Assembly (NCBI RefSeq): GCF_016901735.1 | Contig: NZ_JACLZC010000007.1 | Coordinates: 1-64,000 of the forward strand | DNA: 64,000 bases | From: Pseudoflavonifractor phocaeensis | Lineage (GTDB): Bacteria; Bacillota; Clostridia; Oscillospirales; Oscillospiraceae | Direction: 5' to 3' | Part shown: positions 17,347 through 26,205 of the stretch, piece after piece | How positions within the stretch are numbered: position 1 is the stretch's first letter | Layout: each line of letters begins with the position of its first letter | Made by a program: the position numbers and the translations under genes | The notes under the pieces: model-generated | Databases searched by the model: none | The model's input: only the letters and a program-made list of their open reading frames with translations | Told to the model about the DNA's origin: nothing

Positions 17347-18498
17347 ATGATCAATTTTTATGCCCACGGGGGAAGCGGAAACCACGGCTGTGAAGCCATT
17401 GTCCGGTCGTCCGTCAAACTGCTTCATCAGCCGGTCACTCTTTTTTCGACCCACATGGATCAGGATATCCAGTATGGTCTGGATCAAATCTGCACCGTGT
17501 GTTCCGACACAGATACTCCGCTGACCCGGGGAAGCAGAGAGTGGTTTCTTTCCGCCATTGAGACCAAGCTGACGGGAAGGATCGACAAGCAGATCGCCTA
17601 TCGAAAAAAGGAACTTTTTAAGCAGATTCACAGCGGGGACCTTTATTTTTCCATCGGCGGCGATAACTATTGCTACCCGGGAACCGAGGTTCTGGCCGCG
17701 GAACGAAACATCCTCCAGCGGCGTGGAGCGAAAGTGGTGCTGTGGGGGTGCAGCGTGGAGCCAAAGCTGCTGGAAAAGCCGGAAATCGCAAAAGATATCG
17801 CGGCCTATGATCTTATCACAGCCCGGGAGACCCTTTCGTATGAGGCGCTGAAACAGGTAAATCCCAATACCGTATTGGTGGCCGATCCAGCCTTTACACT
17901 GGAGCGGAAGGACCTTCCGCTCCCAGATGGGTGGATGGACGGAAATATGGTTGGGATCAATGCCAGTCCGCTGATTTTGCAAAGCGGGAAAAACGGTCAG
18001 TTGGTGTATGCCGCGTATCAGAAGATGATTTCGGATCTTCTGGAGGCTACGGATTGCGGCGTAGCGCTCATCCCCCATGTGGTGTGGAAAGAAAATGATG
18101 ACAGAGAGCCTCTTTCCAGGCTGTATCAGGAGTTCCGGTCGTCCGGACGGGTTATTCTGCTGAATGACTGCAACTGTTTGGAGCTGAAGGGATATATCGC
18201 CAGATGCAGGCTGTTTGTAGGGGCCAGAACCCACGCCACCATAGCGGCCTATTCCACCTGTGTCCCTACCCTGGTCCTGGGGTACTCGGTAAAATCGAGA
18301 GGCATTGCAAAGGATCTGTTTGGGACCGAAGAAAATTATGTTTTACCGGTACAGAAACTGGACGACAAAGAGGCCTTGTCGACGGCGTTTCGCTGGCTGT
18401 GCGATCATGAAAATGAGATCCGGACGCATTTGGAAAAGTACATGCCGGCATATACGCAAAAGGCACTGATTGGGGAAAGCGCTGTCAGGTCACTGTGA
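17347..18498 (+). CDS. Polysaccharide pyruvyl transferase family protein
   Basis: This 383-residue protein has the family hallmarks: N-terminal NFYAHGGSGNHGCEAIVRS, central FSIGGDNYCYPG and C-terminal VGARTHATIAAYSTCVPTL (His in the R-x-H motif). Such enzymes use phosphoenolpyruvate to place pyruvate ketals on sugars, adding negative charge. Many members in capsule loci are not biochemically characterised. It is one of two such genes in the operon (the other at 20099), flanking the flippase. A clean AAAGGAGAG site precedes the ATG. Confidence 0.85.
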   Translation: MINFYAHGGSGNHGCEAIVRSSVKLLHQPVTLFSTHMDQDIQYGLDQICTVCSDTDTPLTRGSREWFLSAIETKLTGRIDKQIAYRKKELFKQIHSGDLYFSIGGDNYCYPGTEVLAAERNILQRRGAKVVLWGCSVEPKLLEKPEIAKDIAAYDLITARETLSYEALKQVNPNTVLVADPAFTLERKDLPLPDGWMDGNMVGINASPLILQSGKNGQLVYAAYQKMISDLLEATDCGVALIPHVVWKENDDREPLSRLYQEFRSSGRVILLNDCNCLELKGYIARCRLFVGARTHATIAAYSTCVPTLVLGYSVKSRGIAKDLFGTEENYVLPVQKLDDKEALSTAFRWLCDHENEIRTHLEKYMPAYTQKALIGESAVRSL

Positions 18499-18555
18499 CC
18501 CATTCCGGGCACACGGAATGGAAGCAGCGGTATACAATAAGTAAAGGATACAGAA

Positions 18556-20094
18556 ATGAACAAAAAAATCAGCCAATTAAAGGCAGGCGTAATACTTTCC
18601 TATATTAACCTTGCCATTGGCAGCATGATACCAATCATATATACGCCCATTATGCTGCGGCTGCTTGGGCAGGCGGAATATGGGCTGTACAGTCTGTCCA
18701 CCTCAGTAATCGGCTATCTGTCGCTGCTGAATTTCGGCATGGGGAGTACGATTGTCCGGTATGTGACCAAATACAGAGTCGAACATAAGAAGCATCAGGA
18801 ACAGACGATTGTGGGACTATTTTTGATCGTCTATATTGTCCTGGCAATTTTGGTGCTGGCAGGCGGTGCGATTCTCTGCACCTGTACCCCCGTTTTTTTC
18901 AGCAAAGGCCTGGTCCAGGCGGAAATAGAGAAATTACAGGTATTGATTTTGATTATGACGGTCAATACCGCGGTCTCTTTTCCCATCAGTGTTTTTTCTT
19001 CCGTCATCATCGCCCATGAACGGTATGTGTTCAGCAGATGTATTGATATTCTTTCTACGATCATAGTCCCGATTACAAATATCGTCATGCTGTATCTGGG
19101 CTTTGGGTCTGTGGGAATGGCCGGCGCTTCGGTGGCCATTCAGCTTGCCATACTGCCGCTCTCGTTGACTTTTTGCTTAAAAAAGCTGGAAGTTAAGCCT
19201 ATATTTGAAAAACCGGAATGGACGCTACTGAAAGAGATTTTGGGATTTTCTGCATTTGTCTTTCTCTCCACAGTGGTCGATATGCTGTTTTGGGCTACGG
19301 ATAAGGTCATTTTAGGCGCCTTGGTTGGCTCCGTGGCCGTGGCCATTTATAACGTAGGTGCTACATTCAATTCAATCGTTGAGAAGCTCTCCACCACAAT
19401 CAGCGGAGTTTTGACTCCGAGGATCACGGGAATGGTGGTGCTGGGCGCGGACGGGAAAGAACTGACGGATATTTTTATCAGAATTGGAAGGATTCAATTT
19501 CTGATTATAGGGTTGGTGATTTCCGGCTTTATCACCTTTGGAGAGCCGTTCATAGCCCTTTGGGCGGGAGAAGGATATGAGGAATCCTATGTGATCGCAC
19601 TGCTGACCATGGTTCCGCTGACCATTCCTCTGATTCAGACAGTGGGCAAGAACATCGTGGTGGCACAAAACAGGCATCAGTTCCGCTCGGTTGTATATCT
19701 GGTAATAGCCGTTGTAAATGCAGTTTCCACTTATCTGATCATTCCGTATATGGGTGGCGTGGGAGCGGCGCTATGCTCCTCTCTGTCTTATATTGTGGGA
19801 CAGGGCATTATTATGAACATCTATTATCAGAAAGTAACGGGACTGGATATGCTGGCTTTTTGGAAAAATATTTTGAAGATGCTGGTTGTACCGCTCATAT
19901 TAGTGGTCATTTTTAAGCGATTTGTCTGTCAGACGGTTGATTTTTACCATTGGGAAACCTTTTTGGCGGGAGTGGTGGCATATACGTTGCTTTACTGCCT
20001 GCTGATGTATGTTACCCAGCTCAATGCCTATGAAAAGGACCTGATCCGGAAACCGATCCAGATTGCGGTGCAGATTATAAAAAAAGTGAGTTGA
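18556..20094 (+). CDS. Wzx-type polysaccharide flippase (MOP superfamily)
   Basis: This 512-residue integral membrane protein has about 14 hydrophobic segments. An N-terminal AGVILSYINLAIGSMIPIIY leads into YTPIMLRLLGQAEYGLYSLS, the classical start of O-antigen/teichoic-acid exporters. It should flip undecaprenyl-pyrophosphate-linked repeat units across the membrane before the EpsG-like polymerase joins them. Length matches the family. It starts 57 bp after the preceding gene and ends 4 bp before the next. Confidence 0.92.
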   Translation: MNKKISQLKAGVILSYINLAIGSMIPIIYTPIMLRLLGQAEYGLYSLSTSVIGYLSLLNFGMGSTIVRYVTKYRVEHKKHQEQTIVGLFLIVYIVLAILVLAGGAILCTCTPVFFSKGLVQAEIEKLQVLILIMTVNTAVSFPISVFSSVIIAHERYVFSRCIDILSTIIVPITNIVMLYLGFGSVGMAGASVAIQLAILPLSLTFCLKKLEVKPIFEKPEWTLLKEILGFSAFVFLSTVVDMLFWATDKVILGALVGSVAVAIYNVGATFNSIVEKLSTTISGVLTPRITGMVVLGADGKELTDIFIRIGRIQFLIIGLVISGFITFGEPFIALWAGEGYEESYVIALLTMVPLTIPLIQTVGKNIVVAQNRHQFRSVVYLVIAVVNAVSTYLIIPYMGGVGAALCSSLSYIVGQGIIMNIYYQKVTGLDMLAFWKNILKMLVVPLILVVIFKRFVCQTVDFYHWETFLAGVVAYTLLYCLLMYVTQLNAYEKDLIRKPIQIAVQIIKKVS

Positions 20095-20098
20095 GCAT

Positions 20099-21379
20099 AT
20101 GGCTAAAATATTGATTTATAAAGATGTGGTGCCAAATGGGGAATATGATATATTCCGAACAATTGATTATCAAAAATTTCGGGACGAGGTGGGGGAGAGC
20201 GCCTGTTACAACGTAGGGAACAGGGCGTGGTTACAGGGAATCATCGTTGCGCTGGAGGACGGGAAGAACGAGCTGGTATTTCTGACCAAGGAAATGACTC
20301 CAAGCCAGATCAATGCGGAATTTGACTTTATCGTACTGCCCATGGCGAACATTTTCCAAAGGCGTTATATTGCGGATATGGAACGCCTGACGAAGATTTT
20401 TTCCCAGATCAAGGTACCGACATATGTTATCGCGTGCGGAGCCCAGGCGGACTCGTTCGATCAGCTGGAGGAATTGGTGGAATCCGTAAAAGAGCCTGCC
20501 AGCCGGTTTATCCGATCCATTTATGAAACTGGTGGAGAATTTGCGCTGCGGGGATTTTTTACCAAAGATTTTTTTGACAAATTGGGCTTTCCATCTGCCG
20601 TAGTGACAGGTTGTCCCTCCATGTACCAGTTAGGACCTGCGTTAAAGATAGAAAAGAAGGCGGGGACAGGTACCATCAAAGCCGCATATAACGGCAGTCT
20701 CCGTATCATCGGAAAAAAGCTGCTGAAAGAAGCGGGCTCCGTTTATTTGGATCAGGATGAATTTTACGGATTGCTGTTTGCCCTGGGGAACGAGGAGGTG
20801 AGCATACGGAATGATGTTTATGTCCGCAGTTTGGTAAGAAAATATGGCTATGAAATGGTGAAGCTGGCGATGGAACACAGGGCGATGCTGTTCCTGGACG
20901 TTCCTGTCTGGCGCAAATATTTGATGGAGAATAAGTTTAATTTCTCCTATGGCACACGGATCCATGGCAATATTATTTCTATTTTAAGCGGAATTCCCGC
21001 TTTAATCTGTGCGTGCGATTCCAGAACAAGAGAAATGGCCGAGTTCTACGCGATCCCTATGATTCAGCCGGACCAAAAAGAGAGGACGCTGGCAGAACTC
21101 TATGAGCTGACGGATTACAGCGCGTTCAATGCAAACTACGCCAAGAACTACAAGCAATTTGAGCGCTTTCTGGTCAACAGCGGGTTGGTTACGAAAATCG
21201 GGACAAAAAACCTCTTTTTTACAGAGGATGTCAGCCTGACATATGTGGACTGGGTACAGGCGCTGCTGGACCCGTATAGAAGCACCTTTGAAGCGCAGGA
21301 ATACAAGCTTTTCCTGTACGATCAAAGAGTCAGGCTATCCAGAAAGGCCAAACAAATCACCCATAAGTTTTTGCCATAA
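20099..21379 (+). CDS. Polysaccharide pyruvyl transferase family protein (second copy)
   Basis: This 426-residue protein carries the C-terminal FSYGTRIHGNIISILSGIPA segment, with the R-x-H motif of pyruvyl transferases and related GT-B-like folds. ACGAQADSFD and VTGCPSMYQLG occur in the N-terminal half. It is only distantly similar to the one at 17347, so the two are unlikely to be a recent duplication. It probably modifies sugars with pyruvate or acts as a glycosyltransferase-like enzyme. The start is 4 bp after the flippase stop, with only a weak ribosome site, suggesting coupling. Confidence 0.78.
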   Translation: MAKILIYKDVVPNGEYDIFRTIDYQKFRDEVGESACYNVGNRAWLQGIIVALEDGKNELVFLTKEMTPSQINAEFDFIVLPMANIFQRRYIADMERLTKIFSQIKVPTYVIACGAQADSFDQLEELVESVKEPASRFIRSIYETGGEFALRGFFTKDFFDKLGFPSAVVTGCPSMYQLGPALKIEKKAGTGTIKAAYNGSLRIIGKKLLKEAGSVYLDQDEFYGLLFALGNEEVSIRNDVYVRSLVRKYGYEMVKLAMEHRAMLFLDVPVWRKYLMENKFNFSYGTRIHGNIISILSGIPALICACDSRTREMAEFYAIPMIQPDQKERTLAELYELTDYSAFNANYAKNYKQFERFLVNSGLVTKIGTKNLFFTEDVSLTYVDWVQALLDPYRSTFEAQEYKLFLYDQRVRLSRKAKQITHKFLP

Positions 21380-21414
21380 GACTATGGAATGACGGATAAG
21401 AGGACGTTTACGCT

Positions 21415-22587
21415 ATGCCGGAACTTGCGAAAAAAACAGAATGTACAGGCTGTACCGCCTGTGCATCCGTTTGTCCAAAGCAATGTATCAAAATGGTACG
21501 GGATGAAGAAGGCTTTGCCTATCCCGAAGTTGATCTGCATCAATGTGTTGACTGTATGCTGTGCGTGAAAAGCTGTCCCATTAAGACGAATGATCTGCGG
21601 ACCCATCCAACGCCATCGGCATATGCGGCTTATAGCAATGCCGCCCAATTGCGGGAAGAGAGCTCCTCGGGCGGGATTTTTTCCGAGATTGCGATGGAGA
21701 TATTCAACAGGGGCGGCGTTGTATTTGGAGCTGCGTATGACACGCGGTTTGAGGTAAGGCATGTTTGCATAGAGACGGCGGACGAGCTGTACAGATTAAG
21801 AGGGGCAAAGTATGTGCAGAGCACACTGGACGGTGTTTTTTTACAGGTAAAGGATTACCTGCAGAGGCAGCGTGAGGTGTTGTTTTCCGGTACGCCCTGT
21901 CAGATCGCCGGACTGAAAGCCTTTCTGAAAGAAGAATATCCTTTGCTGACATGTATCGATTTCGTCTGTCATGGCGTGCCCTCTCCGGCTGTTTGGCGGG
22001 AATATGTGCGATATCGCAGCAGGCTGGACAATAACGGGGATCTACCGCGCTCGATCAATATGCGTTCCAAGGAGTCTGGCTGGAGCCGTTATCAATATTC
22101 CAATACGTTTGTTTACGGTCAGAAGAGATGGAGCAGCCGAAACCAGGATAATCTTTTTATGAGGCTGTTTGTAGGGGGCTATATCAACAGAGCGTGCTGT
22201 GAAAATTGTAAGGCAAAGGGGTATGACAGAACAAGCGATATTACGCTGGGGGATTTTTGGGGGATATGGGAAGTCAGGCCGGAAATGGATGATGATAAGG
22301 GGACTTCTCTGGTCCTGCTCCATTCAGAAAAGGCCAGACGGCTATTTGATGCCATCCATGACCGGATCAGATATCAGCCCGTAAGTTTGGAGGAAGCGAG
22401 TTGGATGAACCCGTCGCTTTTGCAATCCTCTAAAGCCAAAGGGGAACGGGCGGTGTTTATAAAAAGTGCAATAGACGGAGCATTTGACCAGTTGGAGGAG
22501 CGGCTTGGTCAGGATGCTGCTGGGCGCAAAGGGTCTCTTTTTCGCCGTGCCGGCGGGTGGTTTCGGCGGCTTCTGCAGGGAAAATAA
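21415..22587 (+). CDS. Coenzyme F420 hydrogenase/dehydrogenase beta-subunit-like Fe-S protein
   Basis: This 390-residue protein has an N-terminal 2x[4Fe-4S] domain, CTGCTACASVCPKQC (residues 10-24) and CVDCMLCVKSCP (43-54). The FrhB/FpoF-type flavin domain follows (SSGGIFSEIA, FSGTPCQIAGL, CIDFVCHGVPSP). In polysaccharide loci of Firmicutes this family commonly sits next to pyruvyl transferases. Its substrate there is unknown, and an oxidoreductase step on a lipid-linked or nucleotide sugar is inference. A Clostridial host need not make F420. Start ATG at 21415. Confidence 0.85.
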   Translation: MPELAKKTECTGCTACASVCPKQCIKMVRDEEGFAYPEVDLHQCVDCMLCVKSCPIKTNDLRTHPTPSAYAAYSNAAQLREESSSGGIFSEIAMEIFNRGGVVFGAAYDTRFEVRHVCIETADELYRLRGAKYVQSTLDGVFLQVKDYLQRQREVLFSGTPCQIAGLKAFLKEEYPLLTCIDFVCHGVPSPAVWREYVRYRSRLDNNGDLPRSINMRSKESGWSRYQYSNTFVYGQKRWSSRNQDNLFMRLFVGGYINRACCENCKAKGYDRTSDITLGDFWGIWEVRPEMDDDKGTSLVLLHSEKARRLFDAIHDRIRYQPVSLEEASWMNPSLLQSSKAKGERAVFIKSAIDGAFDQLEERLGQDAAGRKGSLFRRAGGWFRRLLQGK

Positions 22588-22655
22588 CAGAAAAAAAGAA
22601 AGGCATCGGCTTGTTGTCTGCGCCTATGTATGAACGGTCGGTGTGGGAGTGAGAT

Positions 22656-23702
22656 ATGGTAAAGGAAGGGCAAAGGGAATCAAACTTTGAGCTGCTGCGC
22701 ATTTTGTCCATGTGTGGGATCATCGTCGCGCACTATATCAACAGCGAGATAGGAGGCGCGGTGCAGGAAGCGGTATTTCCCAATTTTTCGTGGTTATATG
22801 TACATTTTATCAGCGGATTTTGTATGCCGCTGGTCAATTGCTTTGTGCTCATCTCCGGGTTTTTTATGATAAGCAAAAAGACATTTTCTTTGAGAAAAAC
22901 AGCGGATTTGCTGTGTATTACGGCGTTTTATGGGGGTATTTCCTATTTTATCTCCATTGCGGCGCAAAGCAACACTTGGAACATTCGGGAGTTTGTATAC
23001 GCAGTCATACCGTTTTGGAAGGGCGCGAGATGGTTTGTAGAAACCTATATCATTCTGATTTTGCTGGCGCCGTTTTTGAATAAGGCGCTTTGTTCTTTGA
23101 ACAAAAAAGCATATGAGCTCCTGCTTGCCATTCAAATATTGATTTTTTCGGTATGGTATTCCGTTGGCCTGAGTGCACCGGTATTGGACGACGGATACGG
23201 GATCATCAACTTTATCACGCTCTATATGATAGGGGGATACCTGAAACGATACGGCGGTGAGAGCTGGCTTTACCGGCAGAAGAAGTGGAAGCTTTTATTG
23301 ATCTATGTGGGGATGGCTGTCGTAACCTTCCTGATGAGCTATTTTACCAATCCATATGGGTATGCTTACATCACAAATATCGTAGGCGCAGCTGCTATTT
23401 TTACTTTTTTTGCAAAGTGGGATATCGGTCGGATCAGATGGATCAATGGAATCAGCAAGGCCGCGTTTGATGTATATTTTGTACACAGCGACAAAAATAC
23501 AAGCCTTTTGCTGATGTATGAGCTGTTGGGAGCAAAGTTTATTGTGGATACCCCATGGATTATGCTCCACGTAATACCAGTCATTCTGATCGTGTGGCTG
23601 CTGGGATTTTGCACATTTAAGGTCCGCAAAAAGCTGTTCCGCCTCTCGGTGGATAAACTGCTGGATAAGGTCCGATTTTTGAACAGAGAGATTGAAATCT
23701 AA
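22656..23702 (+). CDS. Acyltransferase family 3 membrane protein
   Basis: This 348-residue polytopic membrane protein (about ten hydrophobic helices) begins ESNFELLRILSMCGIIVAHY, where the late His corresponds to the conserved catalytic-region His of OafA/WecH-type acyltransferases. Members O-acetylate surface sugars using acyl-CoA. It is the last gene of the polysaccharide operon; the left end of the IS66 element lies 21 bp after its stop, so any original downstream gene or terminator has been separated. GGGAGTGAG precedes the ATG. Confidence 0.85.
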   Translation: MVKEGQRESNFELLRILSMCGIIVAHYINSEIGGAVQEAVFPNFSWLYVHFISGFCMPLVNCFVLISGFFMISKKTFSLRKTADLLCITAFYGGISYFISIAAQSNTWNIREFVYAVIPFWKGARWFVETYIILILLAPFLNKALCSLNKKAYELLLAIQILIFSVWYSVGLSAPVLDDGYGIINFITLYMIGGYLKRYGGESWLYRQKKWKLLLIYVGMAVVTFLMSYFTNPYGYAYITNIVGAAAIFTFFAKWDIGRIRWINGISKAAFDVYFVHSDKNTSLLLMYELLGAKFIVDTPWIMLHVIPVILIVWLLGFCTFKVRKKLFRLSVDKLLDKVRFLNREIEI

Positions 23703-23855
23703 ACCATAAAGCGGCCAGTGTTCGTAAGCGTAAAAACAGTCGGCGGCTTGTCAGGGTAAAATGCCTCTGCCAAACTATAAGAGTCTAAGAAAGTGCATGG
23801 TACTACAAGGTAGTACCAGAGAGTACCCAAGACTCTGAGACAGTGAGGTGGAGAT

Positions 23856-24197
23856 ATGGAAAAGACAGAAAGTTTACAGAGGGCCAATCAACAACAGCGG
23901 TTGGTGGAATGGAGCCGGCATGTGGAGGCCTGCCGGAACAGCGGGCTGTCGGTAGGTCAATGGTGCCGGGAAAATGGAATATCGGTATCCACCTATTTCT
24001 CCTGGCAGAGGAAGGTGTTCCAGGCTCTGAAAGAAGTCCAGGAGGTAACCTTTGCAGAGGTGCCGGTCATGGAGCGTTCCCAGCCCTGCGGGCATATCGC
24101 AGCCGCAATGGAAGTAAGCGGTGTACGGATCCAGGTCTATGAGGGAGCGGATGGGGCCACACTGCAGGCAATTCTCCAGGCAGTAAAGTCATGCTGA
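23856..24197 (+). CDS. tnpA: IS66 accessory protein TnpA
   Basis: This 113-residue protein has the Xre-like helix-turn-helix of IS66 Orf1: RLVEWSRHVEACRNSGLSVG, then QWCRENGISVSTYFSWQRKV. A short C-terminal beta-rich part (VSGVRIQVYEGADGATLQAI) is typical of the family. TnpA is needed with TnpB for transposition but is not the catalytic subunit. It overlaps tnpB by 7 bp, as usual. It appears intact. Confidence 0.9.
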   Translation: MEKTESLQRANQQQRLVEWSRHVEACRNSGLSVGQWCRENGISVSTYFSWQRKVFQALKEVQEVTFAEVPVMERSQPCGHIAAAMEVSGVRIQVYEGADGATLQAILQAVKSC

Positions 24198-24547
24198 ACG
24201 ATTTTAGCTGCAGCTGCCCGGTGTACATCGCCTGCGGATACACAGACCTGCGGCGCGGCATTGATGGACTGGCCAATCTGGTAAAGAGCCAGTTCCAAAT
24301 GGATCCCTTTCAGCGGGCGCTGTTTCTGTTCTGCGGGAGGAGGCGGGACCGGCTCAAGGCACTGTACTGGGAGGGAGACGGCTTTCTGCTGCTGTATAAG
24401 CGTCTGGAGAGCGGCAGTTTCCAATGGCCTCGGAGCACGGAGGAAGTGCGGGCCCTGACGCCGCAGCAATACCGCTGGCTGATGGAGGGACTGAAGACGG
24501 AGCAGCCGAAGGCAAACAAGGCTGTGTTTGGCCTGAGCGTGATCTGA
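24191..24547 (+). CDS. tnpB: IS66 accessory protein TnpB
   Basis: This 118-residue protein carries the diagnostic IS66 Orf2 motifs: YIACGYTDLRRGIDGLA, FLFCGRRRDRLKALYWEGDG and FLLLYKRLESGSFQWPR. Full family length, no interruption. Its exact biochemical role in transposition is not settled. It overlaps tnpA and is followed, after 57 bp, by the shortened tnpC. Confidence 0.92.
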   Translation: MLNDFSCSCPVYIACGYTDLRRGIDGLANLVKSQFQMDPFQRALFLFCGRRRDRLKALYWEGDGFLLLYKRLESGSFQWPRSTEEVRALTPQQYRWLMEGLKTEQPKANKAVFGLSVI

Positions 24548-24604
24548 TGCCGGAAAAGAGCAAAAGCAGTGGCTTTTTGACCTGTTTTATGGTATAATTT
24601 TATT

Positions 24605-25465
24605 ATGGAACACGAAAAGAATACTGCCGCAAGCACCCCGGAAATGGTGACCATTTCACGGGCGGAAAAGGAACCAGGCAGGACTTCTACGAGCAAGTCC
24701 TACATGTGGCTCTACCGGACCAGCGGCTGCGCCAAGTATCCCATTGTGTTGTACGAGTACCAGCCCAGCCGGAAGGCGGAGCACGCGGCGGCCTTCCTCA
24801 AGGATTTCTCCGGCTGGCTGCATGCAGACGGCTACCAGGGGTACCACAAGCTGCGGTCGAACATCCGGGTGGTGGGCTGCTGGGCTCATGCCAGGAGAAA
24901 ATTTGACGAAGCGCTGCAGACGCTGCCCAAAGAGAAATGGAAGGATTCTCTGGCGGCAGTTGGTGAGTGTTATTGCACCAGGCTGTTTCAGCTGGAGCAG
25001 TCTCTCATGGACCTGACGCCGGAAGAGCGCTATACCAAGCGGCTGGAACTGGAGAAACCGGTTCTGGACGCTCTGTTGGCATGGGCAAATGAGGCCAGCG
25101 CTAAAACGGCCCCCAAGTCTGCCCTGGGCAAGGCCCTGCACTATCTGCGGGAGCAGTGGCCCTACCTGGTGCGCTATCCGGAGGACGGCAGGCTGGAGCT
25201 CTCCAACAACCGTGCCGAGCGCAGCATTAAACCCTTCGTCATGGGCCGGAAGAACTGGCTCTTTTCCAACACCCCCGCCGGGGCTCAGTCCAGCGCTGTG
25301 ATCTACAGCCTGATTGAGACCGCAAAGGAGAACGGTCTGAATCCCTACCGCTACCTGCTTTGGCTTCTGAACACCGCACCTGGCCTGAGCCGGACGGATG
25401 AAGCCTGGGCAGAATCTTTCCTCCCTGTGAATGCTCCGCAGGAATGTAAAATTCCAAAACCATAA
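24605..25465 (+). pseudogene. tnpC: IS66 transposase TnpC with large internal deletion
   Basis: The frame encodes 286 residues, whereas IS66 TnpC is usually about 450-530. The first 21 residues (ending MVTISRAE) look like a genuine TnpC N-terminus. They join directly to KEPGRTSTSKSYMWLYRTSG, which normally lies after the first catalytic Asp. The leucine-zipper, zinc-finger and first Asp regions are therefore missing in frame, roughly 200 residues. The second Asp (HADGYQGY) and the Glu (NNRAERSIKPFVMGRKNW) remain. The protein should be catalytically dead. A trans-acting regulatory role is possible but untested. Confidence 0.8.
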
Positions 25466-25477
25466 TAAAAATACCGA

Positions 25478-25511
25478 CCGCCATCTCAATGCCTGCGCAC
25501 TGAGATGGCGG
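25478..25511 (-). terminator. Terminator of the CoA-transferase operon
   Basis: CCGCCATCTCA (25478-25488) and TGAGATGGCGG (25501-25511) form a perfect 11-bp stem. On the minus strand GTATTTTTATT follows, fitting rho-independent termination of the operon ending at 25546. The plus strand also has CCGTTTTAT after the stem, so it may act on tnpC too. Confidence 0.7.
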
Positions 25512-25545
25512 CCGTTTTATACGTCGGAAGATTTGACGGTTACGT

Positions 25546-26205
25546 TTATTCCATGACGCCGATCTCATCGGCCACGGTAAAGTCAGCGTCGGTGCAGGCC
25601 CGGATGTCCTCCACCGTGTAGCCCGGGGCCAGCTCCCGCAGCACCAGGCCGTCGGGGGTGACCTCAAAATAGCACCGCTCGGTGACGATGTCGGTGACGC
25701 ACCGGGCGCCGGTGAGGGGGAGGGTACACTGCTTGAGGATCTTGGACTGGCCGTTTTTCTCACAATGCTCGGTGGCCACCACGATCTTCTTTACGCCGGC
25801 GCACAGATCCATCGCGCCGCCCATACCGGGCACCAGCTTGCCGGGGATGGTCCAGTTGGCGATGTTGCCCTGCTGGTCCACCTGAAGGGTGCCCAATACC
25901 GCCGCGTCCACATGTCCGCCGCGGATGTAAGCAAAGGAGGTGGCGTGGTCGCACACGCTGCCGCCGGGGATCACAGAAGCGGGCTGTCCGCCGGCATCGA
26001 TGAGGTCGGGGTCCACCTCATCCCAGGCGGGGGAGGCGCCGCAGCCCACGATACCGATTTCCGCTTCCAGCCACAGTTCCACGCCCTCGGGGAGATAGTT
26101 GACGCACATCAGGGGCAGACCAATGCCCAGATTGACAAAATCGCCGTCTTTGAAAAACTTTGCGCAGCGGGACGCAATCAGCGCCCGTCCGGTAAGAGCT
26201 CCCAT
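25546..26205 (-). CDS. CoA transferase, beta subunit (family I)
   Basis: This 219-residue protein is the B subunit of a 3-oxoacid / butyrate-acetoacetate type CoA transferase. The catalytic Glu should be that of EAEIGIVGCG, in the place of the usual SENG motif. FVNLGIGLPLMCVNYLPEG and NWTIPGKLVPGMGGAMDLC are further family signatures. It moves CoA between short-chain acids through a glutamyl-CoA thioester. The ATG at 26205 overlaps the alpha stop (TAATG) and follows GGAGG in the alpha 3' end, so the two subunits are made in step. The acid specificity cannot be fixed from sequence. Confidence 0.9.
   Translation of the reverse strand: MGALTGRALIASRCAKFFKDGDFVNLGIGLPLMCVNYLPEGVELWLEAEIGIVGCGASPAWDEVDPDLIDAGGQPASVIPGGSVCDHATSFAYIRGGHVDAAVLGTLQVDQQGNIANWTIPGKLVPGMGGAMDLCAGVKKIVVATEHCEKNGQSKILKQCTLPLTGARCVTDIVTERCYFEVTPDGLVLRELAPGYTVEDIRACTDADFTVADEIGVME

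Larger units (their letters stand above)
23723..25527 (+). mobile_element. IS66-family insertion sequence, defective
   Basis: The left end starts GTAAGCGT, the typical IS66 tip, at 23723. A long leader hairpin follows: AGAGTCT (23780) pairs with AGACTCT (23830) around GGTACTAC/GTAGTACC. tnpA, tnpB and tnpC follow in standard order. The right end is uncertain. Read inward on the minus strand, CGTATAAAACGG near 25526-25513 resembles the left CGTAAAAACAG, but the outer GTAAGC tip is absent. No 8-bp target duplication matching the left flank (CAGTGTTC) is seen. With the tnpC deletion, this copy should be unable to move by itself. Confidence 0.8.

Noticed and set aside
23799-23817. GGTACTAC/GTAGTACC hairpin as a CRISPR-like or attC-like repeat
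   Set aside because: Single copy, nested in the leader of the IS66 element; best explained as IS control structure.
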